Source of the DNA: Pochonia chlamydosporia 170
Taxonomy: Eukaryota; Ascomycota; Sordariomycetes; Hypocreales; Clavicipitaceae
Assembly: GCF_001653235.2 (NCBI RefSeq)
Contig: NC_035793.1
Coordinates: 186,001 to 250,000 of the forward strand
DNA length: 64,000 nt
Reading direction: 5' to 3'
Positions within the stretch are counted from its first letter, which is position 1, and each line of letters starts with the position of its first letter. The position numbers and the translations under genes are program-made. The notes under the pieces are model-generated. The model worked only from the letters and a program-made list of their open reading frames with translations. It was not told the DNA's origin and did not search any database. Positions 27,014-37,138 of this stretch are shown here, in pieces.

Positions 27014-27322
27014 CTCTGGCAAGCCCCTCCCCTTCTGTTCGTCCCCCCTCCATTTCCAGCTAATTCACTTTCAACAAATACGGCCACCGTTTTGACTTTA
27101 CTCTCAATCCCATATCCGGCCATTTTATACTCTCACTACTCTCAGCCACAAGCCCACTTGAATTGTTGAGCTGCTCTTGCCTTGATCGTACGACTTGTCG
27201 TTTCTCAAGCAAACACTTTGAGCTATTTCTCCCCGACAGAATATTTTCATCTGAAGACACCTTCTACTTCTGCACATTACTGTTTTCACCCGGAATACCG
27301 CAACTTTTCGCCATTTCTCACA

Positions 27323-28696
27323 ATGGCTGTCAAAGGTGCTAAGAAGGCTGTCCATTTCGGCGCCGGCAATATTGGTAAGTAGCTCCCGCTCATGCAGAAC
27401 CACTTCCCCGCTCTGGTGCTCCCCCCTGGCTCGTTGCGCAACAGATTGTCTTCGTGCCCGGCTTTGCCCGTTCAGCACTTTGATGGTATTGTTGAAACAG
27501 CTGCCATCTGACGTTTCAAGTATTCCAATGGTTGGACCGAATTGCTAACATCCCACAAGGCCGCGGATTTGTTGCCTGCTTCCTTCACAACTCTGGCTAC
27601 GAAGTTGTCTTCGCTGACGTCGTTGATCCTCTTATTGAGAAGATCAACTCGGCACCATCTTATAAGGTCATTGAAGTGGGCTCTGAAGGCACCACTGAAA
27701 ACACGATTACAAACTACCGCGCCATTAACTCAAAGACCCATGAGGAGGACCTCATCAACGAGATTGTCACTGCCGATGTCGTTACCTGCTCTGTTGGTCC
27801 CAACATTCTCAAGTTCATTGCTCCTGTCATCGCCAAGGGCATTGACCGTCGCAGCAACGATGACTCGCCGCTGCACGTCATCGCTTGTGAGAACGCCATT
27901 GGTGCAACCGACACACTGGCTCAGCACATCAAGGATCCTCGCAACACCCCCTCGTCTTGAGGACCACCACCTCCGAGCTCGCTACGCCAACTCTGCTATT
28001 GACAGAATTGTACCTGCGCAAGACCCCAACGCGGGCCTTGATGTCACTCTGGAGAAATTCTTCGAATGGGTAGTCGACAAGACCCCATTTGAAGATATTG
28101 GCATTCCCTCTATTGAGGGTATCAATTGGGTGGACAACCTCGCCCCGTTTATTGAGCGCAAGCTGTACACTGTCAACACTGGACATGCTACTGCGGCCTA
28201 TCACGGCTACAATCGAAGGAAGCGCACCGTTTACGATGCTCTGCAAGATAAAGATATCATGAGCGAAGTTCGTGGCGCGCTGATGGAGACCAAAAACCTC
28301 ATCGTCTCCAAGCACGAATTCGAGGAGGATGATCAGGCTGCTTATGTCGAAAAGATTATCAAGCGTATTGGTAACCCTCACCTGGAAGACGCTGTCGAGC
28401 GCGTGGGCCGTGCGCCTCTCCGAAAACTCTCCCGAAAGGAACGTTTTATTGGTCCCGCTGCCGAGCTTGCTGAGAACGACCAACCCATCAAGTTCCTGCT
28501 GGATGCCATCGAGATGTGCTTCCGTTTCCAAGACGTCGAAGAGGACGAAGAATCCAAGGAACTTGCCAAGATCATGTCTGACAATAGCGCAGAAGAAGTT
28601 GTCAGCAAGGTGTGCGGCATCCAAACAAGCGAGAAGATCCACCCTGCCCTGGTTTCAATCGTCAAGCGTGTCCAGGAAGACAGCCGTGAGGATTGA
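27323..28696 (+). CDS. mpd1: Mannitol-1-phosphate 5-dehydrogenase (frame interrupted once)
   Basis: Exon 1 is 27323-27374 and exon 2 is 27560-28696, about 395 residues if one frame break is bridged. The enzyme reduces fructose-6-phosphate to mannitol-1-phosphate with NADH in the cytosol, the entry to fungal mannitol synthesis. It has the Rossmann motif [11 protein letters not shown], with G19 split by the intron, and the polyol-dehydrogenase catalytic pattern K-x4-N-x2-H in [18 protein letters not shown]. After KDPRNTP a five-C run (27947-27951) leaves the frame one base long, or two short, so TGA follows at 27958. The next frame continues at once as [19 protein letters not shown], as in other family members, and stays open to the end. 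I read this as a homopolymer error or recent mutation in an otherwise perfect gene. Confidence 0.93.
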
Positions 28697-29493
28697 CTGG
28701 ATGGTCGAGACGACATTCCCGTCTCAAGTGAAAGACGGCGCCTGGGCCCAAAGATGTAATCGAACGGCGCAGATGACGAGACACGATTTCAAATGATACC
28801 TAGCTCCTTTGCTATTGCCTCTGCTGTATTACTGATTGTTATTATTTTGTGTGTTATCTACCGCCAATAAGCATGGCGCCTGGGACGGAAATAGGAGTTT
28901 ACGAGCTGACCTTGGCTTTGACCCAAGAGTCATGATTGGGATTGTAAAGCGGCGCCAGATTTGGCTCGCTCATATATATATATAGGTTGATTTTGACAAA
29001 ATAACACGAATTTACTTCGCTGATATCTGCTTTCCCGGCATTGTGATTCATGGCGTGCTTGCAGGTGATCATATCGGTCCTTTGTGGTGCCTCTGATGTA
29101 AGTGGCCTTTCTGGGAACCAGACCGACGAATCTCGCCACTTCAACCCCACGACAACCCATTAACGTTCAATATTATATGCAAATACGTCCACAAACGGCA
29201 GTCGCAAAGCGGAACTTCTCAAGGGAGATCACGTCGTCAGTCTTTCTTTCCTGTTAGTACCCTTTTCAAGCTATTTAGACGTGGCAAGCAGCTGAAATGG
29301 TCCTGGCTTAGGAATGCTGTAAACTTGCAATGTCTTGACTACCAGCTACGCTACAGAACGAGCTGTCTCACGTTCACCCTCGTGCAAGATAAGACCAAAG
29401 CCGGATCTCCTTGATAAAATCCAGCACTTAAGCTACCGAGAAACGGCCGCCAGTACTGACATTGCAACACTCATCCACTACGAGAAGTTCACA
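28697..29493. other. Intergenic region
   Basis: 0.8 kb between the mannitol dehydrogenase and the DUF4419 gene. A short TA repeat is at about 28974-28985. The open frame of the next gene extends upstream to 29335 without an ATG before 29494. Nothing else was recognised. Confidence 0.5.
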
Positions 29494-30789
29494 ATGAAGG
29501 CCCTCCTAATCAACCTTTTGATGCTGACACCAGCCGCCTTTGGCAGCATCACAATTTCGGTGAGCCAGGTTAAGCCACTACCTTTGAAGTCTGCCGGGAC
29601 AGTGTCATCAGCAGATGAGCTTTTTCGACAGAGCTGCCCTGAAGAAGTGGCGAGCAAAAACCTGTACACACCCAAGTTGCTCCTGTCGTCATACTCGGAG
29701 TTTGAGGAGCCTGGCAGGCAGTCTTTCAACGGAAATGTATACCCATCATCAGGCAGTTTTGTTCGTGGTGCTATCGTGGCTTGGGCAAATCATCAAAGCT
29801 TAGTGCTCCGTCCTGATGCCGTCTGGTTCGAAATCCTGGCCCAGCTCAATTTCTACATGACGAAGAATGCAGAGAAGATTCGACACTTGTTTGTAGACTT
29901 TCAAGGGAAGAAAGAGATTGTTGTCAAAGAGACGACCTGGAGCAATGTTATTGCTGCATTTGCGGCCGAGATACAAAAGCGTGTCAAAACAAGCTGGCTG
30001 CTAGGATGGGTTGCGCCTGGATTCAGTACCAGCACCAAGAATGATAACATGACAGCCACAGTGCTAATGATGGGACTCGTGCAGCACTACTTTGAGTTTA
30101 CCGGGGGAATCATATGCGGAATCCCCTCAGTCACATTGCTGGGAACGAAGAACGACTGGGTCAAGCTGTACAAAAAGTTGGATCATTTGGCGGATTTCGG
30201 TACTGAGCCAGCCCAGTTTGCTCACAACTTGAGGCCCGTACTCAATAAGTTCGTCCAGACATGGGATGAGCCACAAAGTCGAGCAGTCAACTCGTTCTGG
30301 AGCCAGATTGTACGTGCCAACAAGATCTTTACTTGCGGTGCCGGGCCTATGGAATTCGATATCTCAGGCTGGATCACGGGTTTCTTGCACTGGCGAGAAG
30401 ATGGCACACTTGTTGCCCCGAACGGAACAATCCCACGTCCAGACGATGTGCGGCTCGACGGTGTTGCGTATACTAGTGTGGATGTTGACCACATCCCTGT
30501 TGGATATGCCAAGGCGCCGCTCAAAATGCTGGACTACCCTCGCCCTGGCGTCAACACCCAGGCTTATGTGTTGGCGGGAAACATTGGCATCAACAGGACT
30601 GTATCAAAGACCATGGTGAAGAACGGGGCGCACGAAGTGTTGGCAGAGCCTATGAATTCGTGGTTCTTGTATGGGCCAGTGAATACGAATTTCACTACGG
30701 GGCCAGAATATGGAAACTTTTCGGATGTTGAGGGTATTGCAGAAAGTTTAAGGAATTGGTGCCCAGCTGCATTTGATAAGGATGAGTAA
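29494..30789 (+). CDS. Secreted DUF4419 domain protein
   Basis: A single exon of 431 residues. The first ATG in the frame is at 29494 and gives a clean signal peptide (MKALLINLLMLTPAAFGS). The upstream extension has only non-ATG starts. The body matches DUF4419 as I know it: HQSLVLRPDAVWFEILAQLNF, a TTWSNVIAAFAAEI helix, CGIPSVTLLGTKNDW, the LRPVLNKFV block and the C-terminal SGWITGFLHW. The family is widespread in fungi and some bacteria and has no established biochemical function. The signal peptide, several N-x-S/T sites (for example NFTTG, NGTIP) and cysteines point to an extracellular protein. Neighbours give no functional clue. Confidence 0.85.
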   Translation: MKALLINLLMLTPAAFGSITISVSQVKPLPLKSAGTVSSADELFRQSCPEEVASKNLYTPKLLLSSYSEFEEPGRQSFNGNVYPSSGSFVRGAIVAWANHQSLVLRPDAVWFEILAQLNFYMTKNAEKIRHLFVDFQGKKEIVVKETTWSNVIAAFAAEIQKRVKTSWLLGWVAPGFSTSTKNDNMTATVLMMGLVQHYFEFTGGIICGIPSVTLLGTKNDWVKLYKKLDHLADFGTEPAQFAHNLRPVLNKFVQTWDEPQSRAVNSFWSQIVRANKIFTCGAGPMEFDISGWITGFLHWREDGTLVAPNGTIPRPDDVRLDGVAYTSVDVDHIPVGYAKAPLKMLDYPRPGVNTQAYVLAGNIGINRTVSKTMVKNGAHEVLAEPMNSWFLYGPVNTNFTTGPEYGNFSDVEGIAESLRNWCPAAFDKDE

Positions 30790-31147
30790 GGGAGACGATG
30801 ACAACAGAGTGGCCATGACATGGGCGGCGAAGCTAAGCACAGATACAGTTTTGTCTGGTCGATTATTCCGGTTATGCATTGTATTGGTGATGAATGGAAA
30901 GCAGTCTAGTGAAGGCGTAGCAACGCAGGCAAAAAGAAAATTGCAAATGCAAGTGGGTAAAATCACATGTCTCCATGGACAAAATTTAAAATGAACGGAC
31001 AAATGAACCAATGTGACCGACAGTAGTCGCTATCTCTTCTTATTACTCTGGGAATTCGTTTGAGTGTTGCCTTTCCGTTCCCCATTATTAGTTACTTACC
31101 TACCTAGGCACCTACGAAATCGCCCTGACACAATCCATGGGACTTTA
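30790..31147. other. Short intergenic region between convergent genes
   Basis: About 360 bp of 3' flanks. A TACCTACCTAGG-type word is at about 31096. Nothing else was recognised. Confidence 0.5.
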
Positions 31148-31549
31148 CTAGTCCCTTAATACCGGCTCGGGCTTTAGCAAATGATTCATGCTGTTGTCTA
31201 GTATCTTAAGCCAGCCCAGATCATTGCCTTCCCATTCCAAGATGAACTGGTCCTCCTCAGGCGTCCAAGAGAAGGGGGGTGGAACAGCTCCGTCGCCAGA
31301 TAATGTTAACACGGTTCTGCTGTTCCGGAGCAACTCAAACCATTTTGCGCCGATTACTTTCGACGATCGCTGTTTACCAAAATGGTCCCAAAATCGCTCG
31401 CAGACCTGATCGGCAGTCAGGTATTGACCTTGTAAGCCTTGTAGAAACTGAATCTCCTCGGTATTCCATACTATAGATGATCTTCCTTGCCTTTGACCCA
31501 GCAACCCTAGCTTAACGGCCGTCCCTGAAGTTTGAGCCCCAGTTGACAT
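31148..31549 (-). CDS. Small Myb/SANT-like protein
   Basis: A single exon of 133 residues on the minus strand, ATG at 31549. Two stretches look like Myb/SANT helices. The first is about residues 24-75, with W and EE near its start (IVWNTEEIQFLQGL) and a recognition-helix-like FGKQRSSKVIGAKWFELL. The second is about 93-116, beginning FSWTPEEDQFILEWEG. The second repeat is cut short by the end of the protein, so this may be a compact regulator, a fragment, or the conserved end of a longer gene. It is divergent from the argininosuccinate synthase gene with 329 bp between start codons. The call rests on pattern resemblance only. Confidence 0.5.
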   Translation of the reverse strand: MSTGAQTSGTAVKLGLLGQRQGRSSIVWNTEEIQFLQGLQGQYLTADQVCERFWDHFGKQRSSKVIGAKWFELLRNSRTVLTLSGDGAVPPPFSWTPEEDQFILEWEGNDLGWLKILDNSMNHLLKPEPVLRD

Positions 31550-31878
31550 CCGACATCTTGTCGCCGGGTCTCTTTCGCTTGCGGGGAGATGACGCAGACA
31601 TCGTTAGCCAATGCGTGCTGCGCTTTGGTTGATGCAAGTTTTGAGAACATTGAAGGTGGTCGATGCTATTATACAACATCCGGCTGCATCACTCAACAAT
31701 TCACTGTGTCAAGATGAGGCGCAAACCTTATCAGAAGGTGGAGCCCCACCAAAAGTTTGCGTGGCTTGAGACTTTGGGTGGCCGTCGTCGGAGCTGGAAA
31801 TCCTGAAGACCTCTTCATCACTCCACCACCTTTTACATCTTGCATTTGTTTTAATTCAGGACCTCGACGAATTCTATC
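31550..31878. promoter_or_regulatory. Shared divergent promoter region
   Basis: 329 bp between the start of the Myb-like gene (minus) and the argininosuccinate synthase gene (plus). No obvious TATA box; nothing more specific can be said. Confidence 0.4.
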
Positions 31879-33909
31879 ATGGCGCCAGAACGTGTTTGCC
31901 TGTAAGTCAATTCACCACTTGTGATCTTAGCCCTGATAATTGACATCATGCAGCGCCTACTCAGGTGGTGAGTTGAGAACTCGAGAGACAACGCCATCGG
32001 CATGCTCATAGACATCACAGGACTTGACACAAGTACTATACTTCGTTATCTCGTTCTTCAAGGCTACGAGATCGTTTGTTTTTTAGCAGACTGCGGTCAG
32101 GAAGAAGACTTCGAGGCTGTTAAGTCTAAAGCGCTGAAGCTTGGGGCGGAGCGGATGATAATCCAAGATCCAACAAGAGCTGATCGATGAGTTGGTGTGG
32201 CCCGCGATTCAATGTGCGTCTCCCCCGATTTGCCCCTAGAATGAGTACTGCGAGACTACTGACACCGAACCTATAGGTAACGCCATCTATGAGGACCGAT
32301 GTAAGATGGGCACCCTGGACGCTCTTGACGAAACCGCTGACGCCCTGAAGACCTGCTCGGAACAAGTCTCGCCCGCCCGGTCATCGCCAGGGCGATGGTC
32401 AAGGTTGCTAAGGAGAATAATTGCACGATCCTAAGCCACGGATGTAGGTGGCCTCTTGGCCGAGTTCTGGTCTAGTTCCCGTGTCGTTAAGCCGCTAACA
32501 CTGGTGCCTCTGGTCAAGGTACTGGCAAGGGTGTAAGTTGTTGAATCCCATGTTTTGATGTTCTGCATGCTAATCAATATAGAATGAGTAAGTCTGGACA
32601 TATTTATAGGTTCCTGACTCCGAACTTACTTCCTCTCCCAGTCAAGTCCGCTTCGAGCTGGCATGGAAGGCCTGCGACCCGATCCTAAAGGTTCTGGCCC
32701 CCTGGCGCATGCCTGAGTTCTATAACCGATTCGCGTAAGTTATTCCTCCACTTATGCTATTGCACACTTGAGTTGATAATCTCACAGAGGGCGTGCGGAT
32801 CTCCTTAAATTCGCCGAGGAGCAGAACATCCCCGTTAGCTCGACTCCCAAGGCGCCCTGGTCCATGGATGACAACATCATCCACTGCAGCTACGAGGCTG
32901 GTGTAGGGCACCCTATTGCTCTTTATCTTAAATTAATGCTAAAAGTGTTAGATTCTCGAGCAAACGGAGAAAGAGCCCCCGAAGGACATGTGGAAGCGCA
33001 CAGTTGGTAAGACGCCTCGGTCCATGTAATTCGGGTAGACCATATGCTGACGTCTCTCTAAAGATCCGATGACAGCTCCCGATAAACCCACACCCTTTAC
33101 TGTCCACTTTGCCAAGGGCGTTCCTGTAAAGCTTGAGGTTGAGGGCAAGGTCATCACCGGGTCCCTGGAGATCTTTAAGGAGGCAAACGAGATCGGCCGG
33201 GCCAATGGTGAGACTGCAATCCGAATGGCTCTGGACTGGGTTCATACTGACATGTTACTAGGCATCGGACGTGTCGACATCGTCGAGTCGAGGTTTATCG
33301 GTGAGTTTGCGCCTAGGGCATCTACTGCTGTCAGCTATGTCATTTGCTAACAACCTGCAGGCCTGAAGAGCAGGGGCTGCTACGGTCTGCCAGCAGATAT
33401 TATATGAACAATTGACTGCATATTTTCTAACCCGCATCTACAGATACCCCAGGCCTCACCATTCTCCGCCAGGCTCACCTGGACCTAGAAGGCCTTGTCA
33501 TGGATTCTAAGGTCCGCGCCATTCGTGACCGTCTCTCGCACGACTGGTCCACCGCTATCTACAACGGTGAGTTGTCTATCCGCGCAATCTGCCAAATCTG
33601 AACACCCTGACCTGTAAATTAGGTATGTACTTCACGCCCGAGCGTGAGTTCGTTGAGCACGCTATAAAGTTCTCGCAGCGCCAGGTCGATGGTAAGGTCG
33701 ACCTCGTCGCTTATAAGGGCTGCGCTTATGTCGTCGGCCGCTCCAGCGAGACTTCTAATCTCTACTCCGAGGACGAGAGTAGCATGGATACGCTGGATAT
33801 GGACTGGACGCCGCAGGACACGACCGGCTTTATCGCCATCCAGGGCATTAGGATCCAGAAATACGGCGAGCGTAAGATCAAGGATGGCGAGCCTCTCACC
33901 CGTGTCTAG
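31879..33909 (+). CDS. ARG1: Argininosuccinate synthase, 15 exons, frame interrupted once
   Basis: The enzyme joins citrulline and aspartate in arginine synthesis. Exons read from conserved sequence: 31879-31901, 31954-31967, 32021-32213, 32277-32300, 32351-32443, 32519-32532, 32583-32587, 32642-32734, 32788-32902, 32952-33006, 33064-33207, 33262-33300, 33361-33384, 33444-33566, 33623-33909. They give about 415 residues, normal for the family. Motifs include the PP-loop [47 protein letters not shown] and SRGCYDTPG. Exon 7 is only five bases (AATGA). Within exon 3 the frame is lost after MIIQD near 32165-32172. The other frame resumes as [14 protein letters not shown], consistent with loss of two bases. 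The donor after exon 13 (GTCTGC) is weak. Intron density is far above that of the neighbours. It is either a working gene with a sequence error or a decaying copy. Confidence 0.85.
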
Positions 33910-34900
33910 GTGCACACTTGCGATGTCGGCCTTTCAGGGCTGCAGAAGCTTTGGATACACGGCGAAAAATTGACGAGGCTGAAGCCCCTCATGCTGTATT
34001 CGAGCTCTACGCATAAGGCAAACAATAAGAAATTATCCTGGATAACGTGTTATTCTTTCAAATCTATGGTGATTGAGCAGTATCTTGGCCCAATATCAAT
34101 TCGTGGTTTTGGTCTCACAATCTGCAGGCGCCAAGTCGGGATTGCATTGCTGCGGAGAACACGGCACAGGCATAGAACGTGCTAAGCTGAAGGAAAATGT
34201 AAATACATGTACTGTAATCGCTACTGCCGAGGCTCAGAACAGCGTAGTGCGGCTCGTAAGCTCAGTTAGGAGCTTGGGGTTAGGTGATCAACCTAGACCC
34301 AATCAAAATTCAAGGGGCTGAGAGGCAGACAGCACAGAAGACAATACAATCGCAGTTCCAGACATCACACGGTTCTACAGTAGCGTAGCAACTGCTAGTT
34401 ACGTGAGGTAATATGGTTTGCGAAGAGCTGAAGGGGTTATTGTCTTCAATGTTGGCTTGTGTGGTCTTGTCCATGCGCTGGGTTAGATTTGGCACGGCCG
34501 GGGGAACGGGCCTCGATAGCTTATTTAAAGGAGCATAACTCGAGAAATTGACAATTAGTGATGAGTATATGAATACATATAATATTAAGTTAATGAACAC
34601 TTCATAATAATAACTAGGATAGCTAATAATATATTGGTAAAGTATTCGGAGGATTGTGAGTGCTCCTGTCCTACCAGTTGATGGGTACAGGTGGGTCTTA
34701 CATTGTCAACTGGTGTGAACTGTCTGGTGCTAATATCGCCTGGTGTTCTATACTGCCTCCCTCACATGTGACGTACGTGGTCTGGTCCTCCCTCCCCCTT
34801 CCCCCCGGTCGAACTTCCCCAAAGCCACGAGGTTTTCACATAATGACCCCAAGCTTCGTTCGGTCGGCCGCGTGCGAATGATACTTCCAACGATGCTACC
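33910..34900. other. Intergenic region, AT-rich in part
   Basis: 1 kb between the argininosuccinate synthase and HAUS6 genes. The stretch at about 34560-34650 is distinctly AT-rich (AATATTAAG, AATAATATATT words). No supported ORF or RNA gene. Confidence 0.5.
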
Positions 34901-37138
34901 ATGGCGACTATCCAACCCCGAACGCGGTCCCGCGTAAACAGCACGAGACCGACAACCACCAAACCACGCCCTCCCACGAGTGCTACAAACTCTACACATG
35001 GGAGCGCTACGATCTCTCCGGCTCTGTCCTCACTGTTCACCAATTTGAGACTGTTGGACCTGGACACCTCACCAGGCTGGCCTGATGTAACAGTCGACAC
35101 ATTTGCTGCAACGGGGGTGCAGGGGCAAAAGAGGAGGGTACGCTGCGTTGAGTGGATTTTGGTCAAGCTATTTGAGCTTTGGAATGAGGAAGAGGCTGCT
35201 GTAGTAAGAAAAAGCATGGACGATGTCATTCACGTTGGGCGATTGCTTGACCTGCATCAATGCCCTGGCAAAGAACTGCTGCAAAGACTCAGTACTAACA
35301 TTTGCCAGAAACTCAAACCCTTCTTCCCCGCGGCTGACCAAATACAATCTGTCAACCTCCGCTCAGCACTTCTTCGTCTTCTAGAAACCGCCAAAAAGAA
35401 TGGCATCCTCGGTCGAGACTCGGTCATTCGAAAAACTATGCTCGACGACTGTAAGGGCGAACGCCTCGAAGAGGTTCTAGCCTACTTTTCCACAGCTGTA
35501 CTAAAGAAGGTCCTCGAAGAAGATATACGGGCGTCTGGCGACTATCCACCTGTTGCAATGGGTCTAGCTTTTGAAAATAAAGGATACACAGGCGACAATA
35601 CCGAACTAAATGCCCTGGTGTTAGCATACAAATCGTCGTTGTGTCGGTTCTTGGAGCACAAAGAGAATATCAGAGCCACGTATCGTGACTTTGGAGACTT
35701 GCTGAGCGTCAAGGAAAGAGGTGTGGCGCGAAGGTTGGAAGCCATTCGGGCAAAAGAAGCTGACTGCAATCGGGATACATTGTCCAATAATGCAAGGGAG
35801 GAGATGAGGCGCCTAGTTCGCAATAACTGGTCCGGAAATGAGAACTGGATGCAGGTTCTCGTACAGGGGGATTTTGCTGATAAGAGAACGGGGTTGCTGG
35901 CCATGCCATTTGACAGAGTGTGGCGACGCGTTCAGCAGGGCCGCTTGGCTGAGGTTGAGGAAAACTCTGGTGGGTTGTTGGAACAGCTGGATAGCAGAGT
36001 GCGGGTACAAAAGGAAAGGCTGGCGAGATGGGATGTATTTCGAAAAAGGACATTTGGCCAGCTGACCCAAGCACCGTTGTCACCGTCGAAACAGAGGGCT
36101 CTTGAGAAGAAACCAAGCAGAGGGATTGACTTTAACTTTGCCGCTCACGTCGACCTGCAAGTTGGAAAGAGTATCAGCCTGGGTATGGGTATTGGCAAGA
36201 CATCAAAACTCAACAAAGAACATGAAGATTTGCTCGAGGGGCTGAGGGAAGATCTATCTCGTATAAGAAGCACAGACTCGTTGGTGCTGGGCAATATACA
36301 GAAAGGAAATTTCAGGCGACGATATGGCGGTTCGTTTGGACAGTCTACGGATGGTGCTGAGACAATTTCTGAGATTAGCGAACTCGAAGACGAACCTTAT
36401 GAGCCCATCCCAGCGACTATTCCCATCCGAACAAACCGCACAAAGCTGCAAAGCCTACGACGGCACCCGGTCAAGCCACAAATGAGGCACTCCGAAGTCT
36501 TCAACCAGTCCACCTCAACAACAGGATCCCTCTCCCCACCGCCTCAAGCTCCCATCCGCCAACAAGAAATTTACCGTCCCCCTGTCGAAGATTTTGAAGA
36601 CATCGAACCCCCACCCTCACCTACACAAAACATGGCAGATGAAATCCTCGAGTCCATGGAGCACGCATCACCGTCGCCCAGCAAACACAAGCAACGACCG
36701 ACTCTCTCCCTCGCCCAGCGTACGCGTCTCTCCATGGCAGGCAATCACTCTCCTTTTCTGGATGAAGAGCCCGAACTGCCGCTTAGACCGGCCACCACTA
36801 ACAAGCATGGTCCCACGCCGCCGTCTGAATCTGAGTCTTCCAAACCGGCAGACAATGAGGCAATGGATCTGGTCAGTCGGACACGTCTAAGCATGGCCGG
36901 CTTTGAAAAGGCTCAGAAGAAGGCTCAAGTCGAGCGGAGGAAGAGCTTACGCAAGTCAAAGGTATTGCCAAGAAAGGAGGGGAGTTATTTTCCAAAGGTG
37001 CAAGAGGAGGAGGAGAAGGGACATGCGGAATTGACCGAGGAGTTGATTATGGAGGAGGATATGGAGGCGGTGTTTAAGTCGAGGCCGAAGGTTAAGGCTA
37101 GTCCTGTGGGAAGTCCCACCCGGGAATGGGATGAATGA
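34901..37138 (+). CDS. HAUS augmin-like complex subunit 6 (N-terminal domain protein)
   Basis: A single exon of 745 residues. A disordered basic N-terminus precedes the HAUS6-type domain (about 45-400): LSSLFTNLRLLDLDTSPGWP, then VRCVEWILVKLFELWNEEE, LHQCPGKELLQRLS, and a helical section rich in E/K/R. The rest is low-complexity and acidic/proline-rich, with an exact repeat of RTRLSMAG at residues 607-614 and 660-667 (36719-36742 and 36878-36901). Augmin recruits gamma-tubulin to existing microtubules to branch the spindle; subunit 6 is the long partner in its tetramer. The family assignment comes from the N-terminal block, and the C-terminal half is not conserved in my memory. The 3' end of the gene is strongly G-rich. 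Confidence 0.8.
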   Translation: MATIQPRTRSRVNSTRPTTTKPRPPTSATNSTHGSATISPALSSLFTNLRLLDLDTSPGWPDVTVDTFAATGVQGQKRRVRCVEWILVKLFELWNEEEAAVVRKSMDDVIHVGRLLDLHQCPGKELLQRLSTNICQKLKPFFPAADQIQSVNLRSALLRLLETAKKNGILGRDSVIRKTMLDDCKGERLEEVLAYFSTAVLKKVLEEDIRASGDYPPVAMGLAFENKGYTGDNTELNALVLAYKSSLCRFLEHKENIRATYRDFGDLLSVKERGVARRLEAIRAKEADCNRDTLSNNAREEMRRLVRNNWSGNENWMQVLVQGDFADKRTGLLAMPFDRVWRRVQQGRLAEVEENSGGLLEQLDSRVRVQKERLARWDVFRKRTFGQLTQAPLSPSKQRALEKKPSRGIDFNFAAHVDLQVGKSISLGMGIGKTSKLNKEHEDLLEGLREDLSRIRSTDSLVLGNIQKGNFRRRYGGSFGQSTDGAETISEISELEDEPYEPIPATIPIRTNRTKLQSLRRHPVKPQMRHSEVFNQSTSTTGSLSPPPQAPIRQQEIYRPPVEDFEDIEPPPSPTQNMADEILESMEHASPSPSKHKQRPTLSLAQRTRLSMAGNHSPFLDEEPELPLRPATTNKHGPTPPSESESSKPADNEAMDLVSRTRLSMAGFEKAQKKAQVERRKSLRKSKVLPRKEGSYFPKVQEEEEKGHAELTEELIMEEDMEAVFKSRPKVKASPVGSPTREWDE

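Noticed and set aside
28974..28985. TA microsatellite
   Set aside because: Very short and of a kind expected by chance in AT-rich flanks; no role can be proposed.
31094..31115. TACCTACCTAGG-type words (also near 12700, 17306, 21943)
   Set aside because: They are scattered, short and common in related fungal genomes as I remember them; no consistent position relative to genes.
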